64,000 nt of DNA from Marsupella aquatica. Lineage: Eukaryota > Marchantiophyta. Location of the stretch: NCBI GenBank assembly GCA_973895155.1, contig OZ316896.1, positions 14,446,001-14,510,000 of the forward strand, given 5' to 3'. How positions within the stretch are numbered: position 1 is the first letter of the stretch; the number at the start of each line of letters is the position of its first letter. The position numbers were made by a program, and so were the translations under genes. Shown piece by piece: positions 25,001 to 36,677 of the stretch. The notes under the pieces were generated by a model. The model did no database searches. It saw only the letters and a list, made by a program, of their open reading frames with translations, and had not been told where the DNA came from.

Positions 25001-28000
25001 TATATAGTCTTGAAGCTGTTGCAGAAGCTGTGCTCAGAAGGAGAGTACCTCGAATACCATGGCGCACATTGACCAGGTGGTTTTTAGGAGGACCAGGAGG
25101 AGGCCGGTTCCGTTGTCTTGAATATTTCATTGATAGGGCGAGACTCAATTTTCAGATCATGGACCAACTTGACCTGGTCTCTTCTTTCCCCAGCTATCCT
25201 AACTTCGTTCTGAGCTTGTCCTCCAAATGTTTCAGGTTGAAATGGGGAAGGCTAGCTTGGCTATATTTGATTTCCAATTTACCTACCATCTTCTGTGAGT
25301 GATGACGTTGATCATGGGTTTCTCCTATTCCATGCTCCCGTTTTGACTGTCGAGCCTTCATTTTGATCAGATGAATCGAACAGCAGAGCTTGCGCGCGTC
25401 TTCGGAATTGACTTTTACTCCGTGTTCTCTAGAGGTTCTCAATATCGTGTCGAGTCCATGATGGCTAGACTCGCTCATACTCAGAACTATATCCTCGTAT
25501 CTCCCACTCGGCAGCAGGTACTATTGTTCTCCACAACTTTGTCTTGTGATGTTTGTCAGCACCGTCCTTTGTCTATGGTGTTGGAGGCTTAATTTTCGAT
25601 GCAGCGCCTACTACGTCATTCGCTGGAAAAACATTATACTATCAATGAATGTGCCTCGACAGGCTTGTGTGGGGAAGTATCTACTGTTTGACGGAGATAA
25701 TTCTGGGGGTGCTGTTAAAGTTGCCTTTAATTACCAACGTTTGCTTGCCTGGCGAGACACCAGATTGTTTGACCGGTGGCTAATCTTTCGAAATGGAACA
25801 CGGGCACAAAAAGTTTTCATTCTCGTCGAGAAGCTCCATTAAAGAAACACACAGGATCAGGATTGTTGTGTTGAAAGTGTAGACACGATCACTTTTTCCG
25901 GTACTACCCGTAGATACTTTATTCTGGTGTAATGTAGGCTCGTTTAACTTGGTTGGGATCTGACTTTAGCCTTCTGCGAGCAGGTGGCCGATCAACCTGG
26001 CATGGAGTGTCTTCCTTTGGTTATGGAACCCGAATCAAGGTTCTACACGAGTCCAGTGATTGTTCTGGATTTTCAGTCTCTTTATCCATCGATGATCATC
26101 GCATACAACCTTTGCTTCTCCACATGCCTGGGCAAGCTAGTCCCAGACAATCCCAAAGTTCTTGGAGTGGGCAAACTTTCCATGCAGCCAGGCCTGCTGG
26201 ACAGTTTGAAGGAGTGTATGACAATAACGCCGAATGGGGTCATGTTTATACCCAACGAGGTATAATCTCGAATGGGATTTCTCCAGGACACCAACATACA
26301 TGAATACTTCATGGGCTCGACCTTTCATTGCAAATCGTTAAATAGACGCTGACAAAAGTGATCTTCTTAAAATCAAATGTTGATCTTTTGCAAAACAGTC
26401 TGGGACTTGAAGTGCTCGCCTTCTTTGTCCTTATGCAGTGCGCCATGTTTTTAAAGAATGTGCCCTACAGCAAACCGACGAATTTAATTCATCTTTACGG
26501 CCAGTTTAACGAATCCATCAAATCAAACTACTTGAATCAATCTGGTGCTGTTGGACAACCTGCTGTAGTGACTCGGTTGTCTCTTTTACATGTATGGCGT
26601 CGATTGTTACATTCTTTCTCATTTGACGGTAACATCTGTCATACTACCCTTCTTCCCAGGTGCGCCCAGGCGTGCTCCCACGATTACTACAGGAGATTCT
26701 TTCGACGCGCATAATGGTCAAGAAGGCTATGAAGCAGCTGCCCCCCGACCAGAAGGTGCTGCAAAGAGTAAGATCCGAGTCCCATCTCTCTTAGGCATCA
26801 GAACAGAATAGGTGGGTACGTAAACGATCGTCGGTGTCTTGAGGGAATGGCAAGTCTCACAAGCCTTGCTTTGGAGCCCGGCTGTGATTGTCAGTTCGTC
26901 ACGTAATGTGAATCCTGTCACTATATTTTGATTGAATTGATCTATGATGATGCGTACATATACTTACTGGACACTTTGCAATTCAGGTCCTGCATGCAAG
27001 GCAATTCGCACTGAAGCTCATTGCCAACGTGACATACGGTTACACGGCCGCGGGCTTCAGTGGCCGCATGCCTTGCGCAGAGATTGCAGACAGTATCGTT
27101 CAATGTGGTCGTCTCACGTTGGAGCGAGCAATCCACCTTGTCAACACTCACCCTGGATGGGGCGGAAGGGTCGTATACGGCGACACAGACAGGTAGCAGT
27201 CCGGTCTGAGCACTAATCCCGTCCCACATCCCACTTTATCGACCAAAAGAGAAAGTAGTGAGTTCTAAGGCATGAGGTAGTTCGTTATTCATCTCGATTG
27301 TAATTGGGTCCGGGCAGACCATTCTTACAATGGGCAGTTCCTCAGCTGACGTGGGGTCGGACCGCTCCTTCTTTGCCGACCTACTAAGCTGCTGGAGCTT
27401 AGAATGATGGGTTTTTGTCGATGTTGGACTGGTTACTGGCTCACTATATTTTAGTACTTTCATCTGCGTGCTGAATTTTCTGTTTGAGAGGAATGAACGA
27501 ACTGTATGATCACTCTCGTCTCTATGCTCATGACGTAGAAAAACCTGCCTGGCTGTACTGTGCTGTGCTGTGCTGTGCCATGTTATGTCCGCGTTAGCAG
27601 TATGTTTGTGCTTCTGGAAGGGCGCACACGAGAGGAAGCCCATGCAATTGGGCAGGAGATAGCAGCCGCGGTCACTGAGATGAATCCTCCACCTGTAGCA
27701 CTGAAAATGGAGAAAGTCTACCATCCTTGTGTACTGCTAACGAAGAAGAGATACGTCGGCTACAGCTACGAGAGCCCTGCCCAACTGAGGCCGACTTTTG
27801 ATGCCAAGGGAATTGAGACCATTCGCCGTGATAGCTGTCCTGCTGTTGCCAAAACGCTGGAGCATTCTCTCAGAACACTCTTCGAATCTCAGGATCTGTC
27901 ACAGGTATTCATTCGGTCCTCTCGATCTCTATCAATAATTCATGGGTAATTTCTCTTCCGGTCTGGCCAATCACGACGATTCTGTTGGTGATCGATATCC

Positions 28001-29750
28001 CTGCTATGATAATAGTATCAAGTCGAGAGATCCTCTTCGACACTGAGTTAGTGATGATTGACAAACCGCATTGTTCTACAATCAATTCCTCGAAGCCATT
28101 CTGATGTAAACGCATTTTCTTGTTCGCTTAGTGGTTGTGCTGGGAGTGTGATTTACTTTTGATTTGGGCTTCTTTATCTCCGTCTTGTTGTATTCTACAA
28201 TCTCTTAAAGTCACAAGAATAAATAACGCATGACAAGAGATGCTCTCGCCCCCCAAACAGAAAAATTGCTCTCAAGAATTATACAATCATATACTAGTGA
28301 GTAAATTCAACTTGGAGATTGCTTGCCTGAACGCATACTTCCGTGCGATGCCATTCCATTGTCGCAGGTGAAGCACTATCTGCAGAGGCAATGGGGCAAG
28401 ATTCTGAGTGGTCGCGTCCCACTCCAGGACTTTATTTTTGCCAAGGAGGTGCGCTTGGGGACTTACAGTTCCCGTTCGCCCGTGCTCCCACCTGCCGCCA
28501 TTGTGGCATCGAAGGCAATGGCTGTAGATCCGCGAGCTGAGCCCCGATACGCCGAGAGAATCCCCTACGTCGTGGTTCACGGAGAGCCCGGAGCTCGGCT
28601 CGTAGACATGGTGGTGGATCCGCTCACCCTCATCGACCAGCCCTCGTTGCGTTTGCACGACACGTACTACATCACGAAGCAGATCATCCCGGCCTGTCAA
28701 AGGATTTTCATGCTCGTTGGCGTGGATCTGAAGGCCTGGTTCAGCGAGATGCCGCGAGTGTATCGCCCGCCCGTGTCCAAACGAGTTTCGACTCTCGCAG
28801 TAGGAGCGAGGAGCACAAAGTGGGATCCGGAATTGGGAACGAAGAAGGCGAAAGTGGGAAGTGGCCTCAAGCACGGCACCATAGACCAATACTACTTGTC
28901 TAGACATTGCACAATCTGCGGAGAATTCACGCGCGCATCACAGCTTCTGTGCACCAATTGCAGTCAGAATCCGGGGGCTGCTGCCATTCTCCTCCCGGGC
29001 CGAACTTCTCGTCTGGAACGGGAGCTCAAACATTTAATGGCTGTAAGTGCATCATTCCTCTGTTGTCATGGCATTCACCTGTACATCAATCCGACTTTAG
29101 CTAGCCAGCTTTTTATTTCAGCGGGATTGGATCGAAAAACCAAAAGTATCGTTTGTATTCAATAACGAATACAAAAAACCACTGCAAATCGTTGGAAAAC
29201 CGCTAATCCATGTCCAGTGAATGACTGGGCTGCCATTCTGGATATAAACTCTTACAACTCTTAACTAGAAAGGGAGGGTAGTCCTGTGGCGAAGTGTTTT
29301 TATATTCATTCTAATAGCTCTTGGGTACGAGTCAGTATGTCCGGTCTGATGCAAGTCTCCACCTATGTTTGAACGTCCTCCAAGTGGGTGGTATCTCTAA
29401 GTGAGTCAATTCTTCTTCTTTCTTGGGGGGATTAATGGGGAAACCAGCATTACTGTCTTCTGCGTGAGAACGATATGATATGATCTGAGGGAGCCTTTTG
29501 ATTCACCTGAGTTATTTTGATGGTACGAGTAGCAAAGAGCTGTCTAATCCTTGGCAAATGATTGACTGCATTTCAGCTCTGCCGTCATTGTGGAGGGGGA
29601 GATGGAAGTCCTGGGGGAAGCGTGGCATGCATCTCGCTGGATTGTTCCGTCTTCTTCGAGCGACGCAAAGTCCATCGAGAGCTTCAAGCAGCAGGAGCCG
29701 TGGCACTCGACCTCGGATACTATCCGCCTTGCCTGCCTGAACTGTTCTAA
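16085..29750 (+). CDS. REV3: DNA polymerase zeta catalytic subunit, 21 exons
   Basis: B-family polymerase for translesion synthesis, working with REV7. Exons: 16085-16226, 16498-16580, 16875-16932, 17376-17425, 17679-17791, 18099-18141, 18343-18411, 18695-19139, 19246-19337, 19563-20105, 20223-22872, 23108-24006, 24297-24451, 24582-25176, 25371-25517, 25984-26259, 26660-26767, 26987-27192, 27601-27904, 28368-29042, 29577-29750. Phases agree; 2608 residues. N-terminal domain: [13 protein letters not shown] and [14 protein letters not shown] charged, probably disordered middle (residues 547-1430) is one exon; near residue 1380, [14 protein letters not shown] resembles a REV7-binding motif. Motif [10 protein letters not shown] is near 2056, motif [10 protein letters not shown] near 2166, motif C YGDTDS near 2222 (split by intron 18). 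Zinc module CTICGEF...CTNC is near 2507; the Fe-S-type CRHCGG...CISLDC ends the protein. Longer than Arabidopsis REV3 (about 1890), shorter than human. Confidence 0.95.
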
Positions 29751-31156
29751 AGCTAGAAATATATGTGAATATGTACAAAATTCAGTAGGCATCTTTCAGT
29801 CCATGCATTCATGGAAGAAAAATTGGAGAGTGTAGCCACTTCATGTGCCAGCTGTCGACATCTGAGAGTCGGCATAGTTCGAAACTAACCTCGGTAAATG
29901 CAAAGGTTGTCAATCAATTGTCTTCCTTTCAAATCTTACGTAGTGGACAGCGAATTGGTGAGTGTTGTACCCCCATTGACAGCCTACGGGAGTTCTGCTC
30001 TTCTCCACAGCAGAGGTATTGTGGTTGGCCAACAAGGCACAATGTTGTAAGATGGGCAATAAATTGGTCATGTAACAGTCATTTTGAGTGTAAAACACAA
30101 CCAGAAGTATCCTCTGGTCACATTATTTATATCAATCTCTGCAAGTCTACAGAAGCTGTAGAAGCCTGCTCAACATTTCCCTGTTCATGACAATTATAGC
30201 AAACATGTATAGTTGATCATTCTTGACTCGGTTTAGCTCCAACTCTTTAAATTAATTTTACATAGTAGGTCAATGAAGTTTTAACTTGGCTGCGCTTTTT
30301 AAGGCGTTGGAAGTGGTGCATGCGCAAACAACGTTAGCATGGCAGATGTAAGCATGGTTGCAAGGTCGTCTAACAGATAATTGTGGCGACGAATTCAGGA
30401 TCCAGTTACAAGAAGAGTTTCTACTGATCTACGTAGTCTATACTTCTCAAATCCCCGGATCAAGTGAACATTTTCCTATTGTGCATGTATTGAGTTGGGA
30501 AATGGATTCGCATCTGAGTTTGGTGGCTTTCAAACTTCATATACAGAAGTTCTTAGTGATGTTCATTCATGTTGCCAATTCATTCACTGTGCAAGCTACG
30601 CAAGTCAGACCTCAACTCACACAGGGCTTTCAGCACACAACAGCAATCATCTTCAAGATATTGCACCTAGCTTGGGTGGCTTTTCAAGCTTATCTTGAGT
30701 GAAACTCATAGTTGAAGACAGGGACCGTTGCTTCAAATTGCCAATTTCTTCAATGCAAGGTAGGCTAGGTAATTCCCACAATCCCACACAAGCGTTTTCA
30801 AATATGTGAGTGGAACTGGGGAATCTGGACCAAACCTGCATTAGTTGGTTATGAAATTGGGCTTTCCACGATTCGTTTTTTGTTAGCATGATGAAAATCC
30901 TCATGCTAGGTGAAAAGCTCTCATTGGAATGATAGTCAAGAAGAAAATCTCAGTTTCCTAGAGTAAAAATACACGTACAAATCTGTCTCCTAGGAAGGGC
31001 AAGCCTCTCTGCAAGGTTCAACCTCCTTCACATTCGCGTCCAGTTCGTGGGTGTCTAATAGTGGAGGTGCTTTCATAAAACTTTATATACACTATAACAC
31101 CATACGGTTACCTTTGGTTACCCCTCGGTGACAACGTTGTCGATAGCTACTTCAGC
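29751..31156. other. Convergent intergenic region between REV3 and the flavodiiron gene
   Basis: Holds the two facing 3' UTRs. No coding or RNA gene is recognised. ORFs in this stretch are short and show no family resemblance. Confidence 0.55.
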
Positions 31157-33271
31157 CTAGTAGTAGTTCCCGATCTTCCTATGGTGAGCAGCTGTGCGCT
31201 TCTCTGGCTTAAAAACGTTTCCTTCCTTCACTTCCGCATAGGTTATCCAATGATCTGCTGTTTCTAACCGGCTCCTGACAATGCACTCGAGATACGCTAC
31301 ACTGTCCACAAGAACAGGGGACCCATTTTCTGCTGGTGTCCATTTAACACCTTCAAATCTATCAGCTCCAGGTGGAAAACGCTTCAGAAAGTGCTTCATC
31401 AGGGGTCCGAAGTTGCCATCTTCTAGGCAGTTGAGTACAAAAGAGTCACCAACTTGCATAAGTGATTCGATGGCACGATCTTTTGCCACGGCAATTGTAA
31501 TGCCCAGAGGTTTGAAACTCGCCTGTGAAACCCATGATGCAACCATAGCACCTTTTGAAGTACCTTTGACTGCAGTTACCACATAAAGTCCGCCTGAGAC
31601 GCGACCTATCGCTTTTGCCACATCAAGAGGCATATTAGCCTTTTTGTTTTCAATTGTAGCTTTTTGTGTTAATAATTGGCCCAGATCAGTGCCAGCCTCT
31701 TCATACTCTTGATATGTTGATTCCGTGGGTTCTCCTTTCACACGCAACGGTGCAAGAGCATTGACCCCTAGAGCCACAAAGCGTTGGACCAGAGTATCGA
31801 CAGGTTCATCATCTCCACCATAGCTTTCAGCAATTAGGAGAGGCTGTTTGCCAGCTTTCACGGAAGCAAGAAGGGTGGTTACCGCCTTCACGGCCGGTCC
31901 AGAACTGGGAGGTGACATAATGATAACAGCTGCACTTTTGCCAACAGTCTCTACCACCACTTGAATATCTGCAGTATTCAAATCCAGCATCTCTGCCCCA
32001 CAATTAGTCTTTGTCAAACCTCGAGCAAGAGCCTGTGATAATCGATCACTGTAACCATAGTCCGAAATATACAGCACTGCAATACTGGCCAGCTGCTTTT
32101 CCAAAGCCTGCCTACTCCACGTATCGTACCTGTACAGGAATTCACTAACGTTGTGCCGCAGGATAGGTCCATGTCCAGTTGCTATCACCCCAAAATCCAT
32201 ATCACCTATTCTCTTCATAGCTTGTAGGACCGACCTAGCGTTAGGTCGCATGAGACAATCGTAGTAGAACCTATGATGAGCCTCAAGCTTAGGCAAGTCT
32301 TCATCGTACAGTGCTTCAGTGCAGAAGTGCATTCCAAAAGCATCACATGTGAAGAGTACTCCAGACCCACGGTCCAGAGTGAACATGGTATCAGGCCAAT
32401 GCAAGTTGGGTGCCATGACAAACTCCAACACATGTCCTTTCCCCAAATCCAGCGTATCTCCTCCCTTTACCACCCTGCTTTTAAACGGTCGAAGGACGAG
32501 ATTTTGCAAGAAGGCAATGCACACCTTACTACCGACCACTGTGGCATCAGGGGCCAGTTCCATGAGATTCGGAATGAGGAAGCTGTGATCTGGCTCAGTA
32601 TGGTTGGCAATGATGTACTTGATAGTGCTCGGGTCAATTAAACCCTTGACTGCCGCCAAGTACAAATCCTTGAACTTCTCATGAGATGCGTCAACGATGG
32701 CCAGCTCGTTCCCTTCTATGATGTAAGAGTTGTACGTTGTGCCATCCGAAAGACCAAATTCGATGTCAAAACGATCACGGTCCCAATCCAGCGAGCGTAT
32801 GGTGGTCACATCTCGAGCCACCGGCGCGATTTGGGTTTGGATCCTCTTCGTCTGGTTCCACTTGGCCACTTCAGATAACCTCGGCTGTTCCTCTGTGACC
32901 ACGGCCATAGACTTGACGCCATCACTCCTGACCCTCCTGGCAGCAGCATTCCTCTCCACGAAAACGCCAGCACCAGAACTACACTCTGTTCCCTTCCTAA
33001 ACCCACTAAACAAGAGCTCGCCAGAAGCCCACCTGAGACCATGATTCGCTTCACTGTGGGAAGAGGCAGATCGGTGGCGCCCAGATCCTAGCTCGTAGCT
33101 GCCAGTGCCGGAGACAAGGCGTGATTTCGCCGAATTAGACCACAAATCTCTTGTGACAGATGACGAAGAAGACGGAATTGAATACTTTCTGTTCGACAGC
33201 AATCCACCAGCAGCAACAGCAGAACCAGAACCAGAAGCTGCACACGGAGTAAAGTCCACCATCGCCATCAT
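31157..33271 (-). CDS. FLVB: Plastid flavodiiron protein, intronless
   Basis: Reduces O2 to water with electrons from the photosystem I acceptor side, protecting it under fluctuating light; works as an FLVA-FLVB pair in the stroma. 704 residues from the first ATG; the frame is open further upstream but has no other ATG. Residues 1-120 are Ser/Ala/Arg-rich (MMAMVDFTP...), a typical plastid transit peptide. The metallo-beta-lactamase part carries every diiron ligand: NHTEPDHS near 222, LHWPD near 291, FTCDAFG near 310 and GHGP near 367. A flavodoxin domain follows from about 390 (LYISDYGYSDRLSQALARG) and a flavin-reductase domain from about 546 to the end. Canonical ligands point to the Flv3/FLVB type, since the FLVA/Flv1 type usually replaces several; that assignment is from memory. 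Single-exon structure contrasts with its multi-exon neighbours. Convergent with REV3. Confidence 0.88.
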   Translation of the reverse strand: MMAMVDFTPCAASGSGSAVAAGGLLSNRKYSIPSSSSSVTRDLWSNSAKSRLVSGTGSYELGSGRHRSASSHSEANHGLRWASGELLFSGFRKGTECSSGAGVFVERNAAARRVRSDGVKSMAVVTEEQPRLSEVAKWNQTKRIQTQIAPVARDVTTIRSLDWDRDRFDIEFGLSDGTTYNSYIIEGNELAIVDASHEKFKDLYLAAVKGLIDPSTIKYIIANHTEPDHSFLIPNLMELAPDATVVGSKVCIAFLQNLVLRPFKSRVVKGGDTLDLGKGHVLEFVMAPNLHWPDTMFTLDRGSGVLFTCDAFGMHFCTEALYDEDLPKLEAHHRFYYDCLMRPNARSVLQAMKRIGDMDFGVIATGHGPILRHNVSEFLYRYDTWSRQALEKQLASIAVLYISDYGYSDRLSQALARGLTKTNCGAEMLDLNTADIQVVVETVGKSAAVIIMSPPSSGPAVKAVTTLLASVKAGKQPLLIAESYGGDDEPVDTLVQRFVALGVNALAPLRVKGEPTESTYQEYEEAGTDLGQLLTQKATIENKKANMPLDVAKAIGRVSGGLYVVTAVKGTSKGAMVASWVSQASFKPLGITIAVAKDRAIESLMQVGDSFVLNCLEDGNFGPLMKHFLKRFPPGADRFEGVKWTPAENGSPVLVDSVAYLECIVRSRLETADHWITYAEVKEGNVFKPEKRTAAHHRKIGNYY

Positions 33272-33619
33272 CTTGCCCTTGCACAGAACACAATCACAAT
33301 TACAATTACAAGCGACTACACTACCTCTGTATCGAATTGGGCACAATTGTCGTCCTACACTGCAATAAAAATGTCTGTTGCAGTTTCCATTTCAGCTCTC
33401 AAACTGAACTTAGTTCCTGAGTCGCTCTCACTGTTTCTTATCCCAAGGCTTTCAAATCCGTCACAGAGTTTGTGCCAGGTGTCTGCCGGTCATTGGGCCT
33501 TAGCCGGTACAAAACTGGAAGCCGGTTTCCTGCTGACAAAGCAAAGATGGACAACCACAGGACATTAGAGTTGTACAAAATGTGGCCAAATCTAGCTGAG
33601 TCCACTACACCTTGTTTTT

Positions 33620-33720
33620 TAGGTGCAAATTTTTGCCAAGTATCACCTCTCCAAAAAGTGTTCCCTCACTTTTGGCTAACATTAGCTAGATTTTTTAATC
33701 CATTTGCCACTTTTCCACCT
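33620..33720. repeat. Dispersed repeat, copy B (copy A at 9155-9250)
   Basis: Same orientation as copy A. The shared core is tttttgcc, CACCTC, CCAAAAAGT, ctttTGGC and a T-run. The copies are diverged; no flanking duplication or terminal repeats could be fixed by eye. Confidence 0.6.
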
Positions 33721-33894
33721 AATCATGGACCTTGCCAGAATCCAATGGTCATCAGTCAATCTAGGGATATCTGATGGTCAGGATGTAATCCATGAAAATT
33801 GACAAAGAATATTCCTAGCATCTCCTCCCTTAGAGCTCCTGACATTTGCCACACTGGATAAAAATTAAAAAACCCTAAAAAATATGCTGGTCCT

Positions 33895-34380
33895 CTACAG
33901 CCTACCATGGATAAGTGCAGCTTGTATAAGCATCCATGGGTACCTGTAGTGTATAAGCATCCAGTGGGTACGTGTAGGGTGGTCGGGTAGTCCCTCAATA
34001 ATATAGCAAATTCCTTTGTAAATGCACCAAAAAATGCACCATGTGTAAGTGCAGGTTGCCCATCAGTAAACGACAAATACACAAGGGCATTTTAGTATGT
34101 AAGAGTACAGATGCATTAATCAATTACCGCAACACATATGTTTGAAGCATTTATTGATAAGTGCAGTAGGCAACTACCCATTGTAGTTTCATGCACTTAT
34201 CCAGTTCAATCGTGCACTACAAGGATTCTGGGTATGAAAAGTCAATGCGTATGACCTGACACGACATTTGGGGAAGTGCATCGATTTCATATGCACTTAT
34301 TGGAAAGTGCAACAGGCACATATGGAAAAGTGCAACATGCACTTATGAGGAAGTGCATAACATGGATAACTGCATGCAGG
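33895..34380. repeat. Cluster of ATAAGTGCA / TGCACTTAT motifs
   Basis: The nonamer core AAGTGCA or its complement occurs repeatedly in both orientations (for example cagtaggcaac-tac, catgcacttat, ggaaagtgcaac, gaggaagtgcat). The same motif crowds 47380-47720. Inverted pairs could form small hairpins. Origin unknown. Confidence 0.55.
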
Positions 34381-34589
34381 CTTGGGGTGTCTTCCTAGGA
34401 GCCTGCACTTAGACACAGTAGACTGTATAATATAGGCATGGACCCACCATGAGTTGAGCCATTGAACTACCAAGGATTTTAATAGAAGTTAAAATTGTTA
34501 GAACCTTGTGATGTTCTTTGTTGGAACAAACATTGAGTAAACAACCACTACTCATAAGGCAGCATGCACATGTGCAACATCCAACAAAT

Positions 34590-34840
34590 ACACAAGTGGT
34601 TGATGGAGTGTATAAGTGGTTCACCTCACTAGAGGGTACATTCACGAAAGCACACAAGAACTTGGTTAAGCTTCTAATCCACACCAAGCCTCCCAACTGA
34701 ATTTGTAACTATGAGCCTAAGCTCCACTCACTAAATCCTACTAGTGAATATAGTAGTTGCACACCTAACCATAACAAAGTACTTAATTTTGGTTAAATTA
34801 ACTGTAGTTATATAATAACTCTAAACTTAAGAGTAAATGT
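34590..34840. repeat. Interspersed repeat, copy 1 (copy 2 at 43340-43602)
   Basis: Shares with the second copy, in the same order and orientation, cacaagt(g/a)gttga, then gtggttcacctca, then a cacac-agaac block, and about 230-243 bp on, aacttaagagtaaatg. Spacing is conserved, so these are two copies of one element. The gtggttcacc motif resembles pieces of plant LTR retrotransposons, but no ends were found. Confidence 0.65.
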
Positions 34841-34992
34841 CTCACAATAGAGTGAGACAACTTTTGAATTCATAACTTTTGCATGAGCTCAACCAGAGTT
34901 TCATTAGTCAATGTGTTGGCACAAGAACTTTCAGCTCATGTTTTTCCTATCATCCTTTGTTTCACCCTGTTCATTGTTGTATAACTCTACTA

Positions 34993-35036
34993 CCGTCTTC
35001 CCCCGAACACAAGGCCCGGGCGTTGTGTTCGAATAT
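34993..35036 (+). repeat. Left terminal inverted repeat
   Basis: About 43 bp matching the reverse complement of 40718-40761 with about four mismatches. Inside it a 28-bp near-palindrome, cgaacacaa to ttgtgttcg around GCCCGGGC, has one arm mismatch. A second palindrome centred on gcgcccgggcgc follows at about 35095-35122. These are plausible paired transposase-binding sites. Confidence 0.88.
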
Positions 35037-35419
35037 GACATTTTTTGACCCCTAAAAGTAAAAAGTGATATTTATTCGAACACAACGTCCAATTAACACA
35101 GCGCCCGGGCGCTGTGTTCGAGTGTGGCGTTGTGTTTGAAGTTTGCGCAGCTTTGACATTGTGTTAGAATTTTGCACATACTTTTGAAGTTGGCGCTGTG
35201 TGAGACCTTCGGTAGGTAGTGTACACTTCAAATTGAACAAACGAAGCAGGCAGTCCACAATTTTTGCACAATGTAGCAACAATATATCGAGCAAAAGCTC
35301 ATAACACATAGTCCACTCCTTTATTTCCTTCTCAATGTGCAAACGCACCAAGTTACAAATCAGATCGAAAGTGGATCTGTCTCTGACTAAAGTCTACAAA
35401 TCTGTGAATCCTACTCTGA

Positions 35420-36016
35420 CTATTCTCGCTCAAATCGGTTCATCAGATTTGTGATAGGCTTTCCGTTCGGCAATAGGACAGAGATCCTCTTCGCTCTCTT
35501 GGCTGGCTTTGGTGGCGGGGAGAACTCAGTGAAGCTATCCAGAAGTGACAAATCAAAATCCTCGATTGGTACTGCTTTCCCCACACAAAGGCTTGAAGAT
35601 ATCCAATCAAAGCTCACGAACTTGATTCTCCCACTCGAGTGATAAAAGTCCACACATCCCCAATCATACTTCGCCAAAACAGTCTGCCAATTCTTGGCAA
35701 TCACATGTGTAGTGATTGGACTGATCCGGTAACAGACAGAACCTCCGCATTTGACAAACCGTTTCTTCAATATGTCAAATCGGCCAGGGCTAAATTTGTC
35801 AGGAATCAACAGAGCATACATGCCCTCAAAAGTGCCTCTTGTCCTTTCAAATGCATGAGCCAGTGCATCCATCTCAACTTTGGGATCCATCTCAACATTC
35901 GGCTCCACCTTACTGTTTGCCTCATTCTGAATCTCAGTGCTTGCAACCAACGAGTCGATGGTAACCTCAAAGTCTGCCGCAACATCAATACGTGCATTCT
36001 CAGCATGCTCTGCCAT
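35420..36016 (-). CDS. BRCT-domain ORF carried inside the transposon
   Basis: Open frame of 198 residues from the first ATG; the frame is open a further 19 codons upstream without another ATG. After an acidic N-terminus (EPNVEMDPKVEMD) comes a BRCT-like domain: GTFEGMYALLIPDKF, GRFDILKKRFVKCGGSV, THVIAKNW and IKFVSFDWISSSLCVGK. The Gly pair after strand two and the Trp of the last helix are present. The pattern is closest, from memory, to the N-terminal BRCT of plant DNA polymerase lambda; no polymerase part follows. The tail is Lys/Arg-rich (PPPKPAKRAKRI). It lies within the transposon, upstream of and opposite to the transposase. It may be a captured exon set, a passenger gene or a fortuitous survivor; unlike its neighbours in the element it has no stop. 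Confidence 0.6.
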   Translation of the reverse strand: MAEHAENARIDVAADFEVTIDSLVASTEIQNEANSKVEPNVEMDPKVEMDALAHAFERTRGTFEGMYALLIPDKFSPGRFDILKKRFVKCGGSVCYRISPITTHVIAKNWQTVLAKYDWGCVDFYHSSGRIKFVSFDWISSSLCVGKAVPIEDFDLSLLDSFTEFSPPPKPAKRAKRISVLLPNGKPITNLMNRFERE

Positions 36017-36677
36017 CGCCACCAGCAAGCAGTGGAAAGAAGTGAAAAACCAGCGAAATGACTCTCCTTGCAAATGCCTCCCGCAATCCCGCCACTTTCA
36101 GAACTGACGTTGTGATCGATTTCCCGTAAAAATTGAAATAGGTCCAAAAGAGACAAAACTCAGTCTCAAAAGAGACAAAACACACCACCGTTCTCGCTCC
36201 ATCACTAAATCGACAAAGTGCCTTAAGCCAACATCTCTAAACCTGGGAGTCTTCGGCTATGGACAGGAGAAGGGGCAAAGAGCTGGAACGAGAAGGGTGA
36301 GTGAAGAATTGAACTCTTCACTGAAGTGATGTTCTGGATTTCGCATTTGACATTGAAACTAATGCAACGCCCTACTCTACTTTTGCAGGAATTGCAGGAA
36401 CAAAGTATACATTCCTGATGTTTGTGAAGCTTCACCTTGTACGTCCAGCTCTCTCCTACCTGGCTCGGGACATGAACATGTGAAGACGTAAACCAGGTCA
36501 GTGAGAAGCGAAGTTCAATTTTAGCAAAAGGGAAAGAAATGACCAGGACTGCCAATTCCTCATGTATATGCTTTCGATTAGACTCAGATTTTGCCTCACT
36601 GCATCAGCCATCACCTGGCTAAATTTTCGACTGCTTGCTGAGAGGATGGCACTCCATTCGGATTGCTTGCAGGGCCT

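Larger units (their letters stand above)
33272..34992. other. Intergenic: flavodiiron promoter and repeat remnants
   Basis: The first few hundred bases are the likely promoter and leader of the flavodiiron gene. Beyond that I see only repeats: dispersed repeat copy B, a stretch rich in ATAAGTGCA/TGCACTTAT, and a 250-bp interspersed repeat ending just before the transposon. No gene. Confidence 0.55.

Noticed and set aside
29283-29340. tRNA or tRNA-derived SINE head (box A-like tggcgaagtg, box B-like gggtacgagtc)
   Set aside because: Spacing fits, but no cloverleaf can be folded and no second copy was found; the similar boxes near 15370 and 15530 do not align with it.
4892-33271. Clustered metallo-beta-lactamase genes (tRNase Z and flavodiiron) or a UNG-REV3 repair cluster
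   Set aside because: The genes are far apart, on different strands, with unrelated genes between; plant nuclear genes are seldom arranged by pathway, so chance is the simpler reading.
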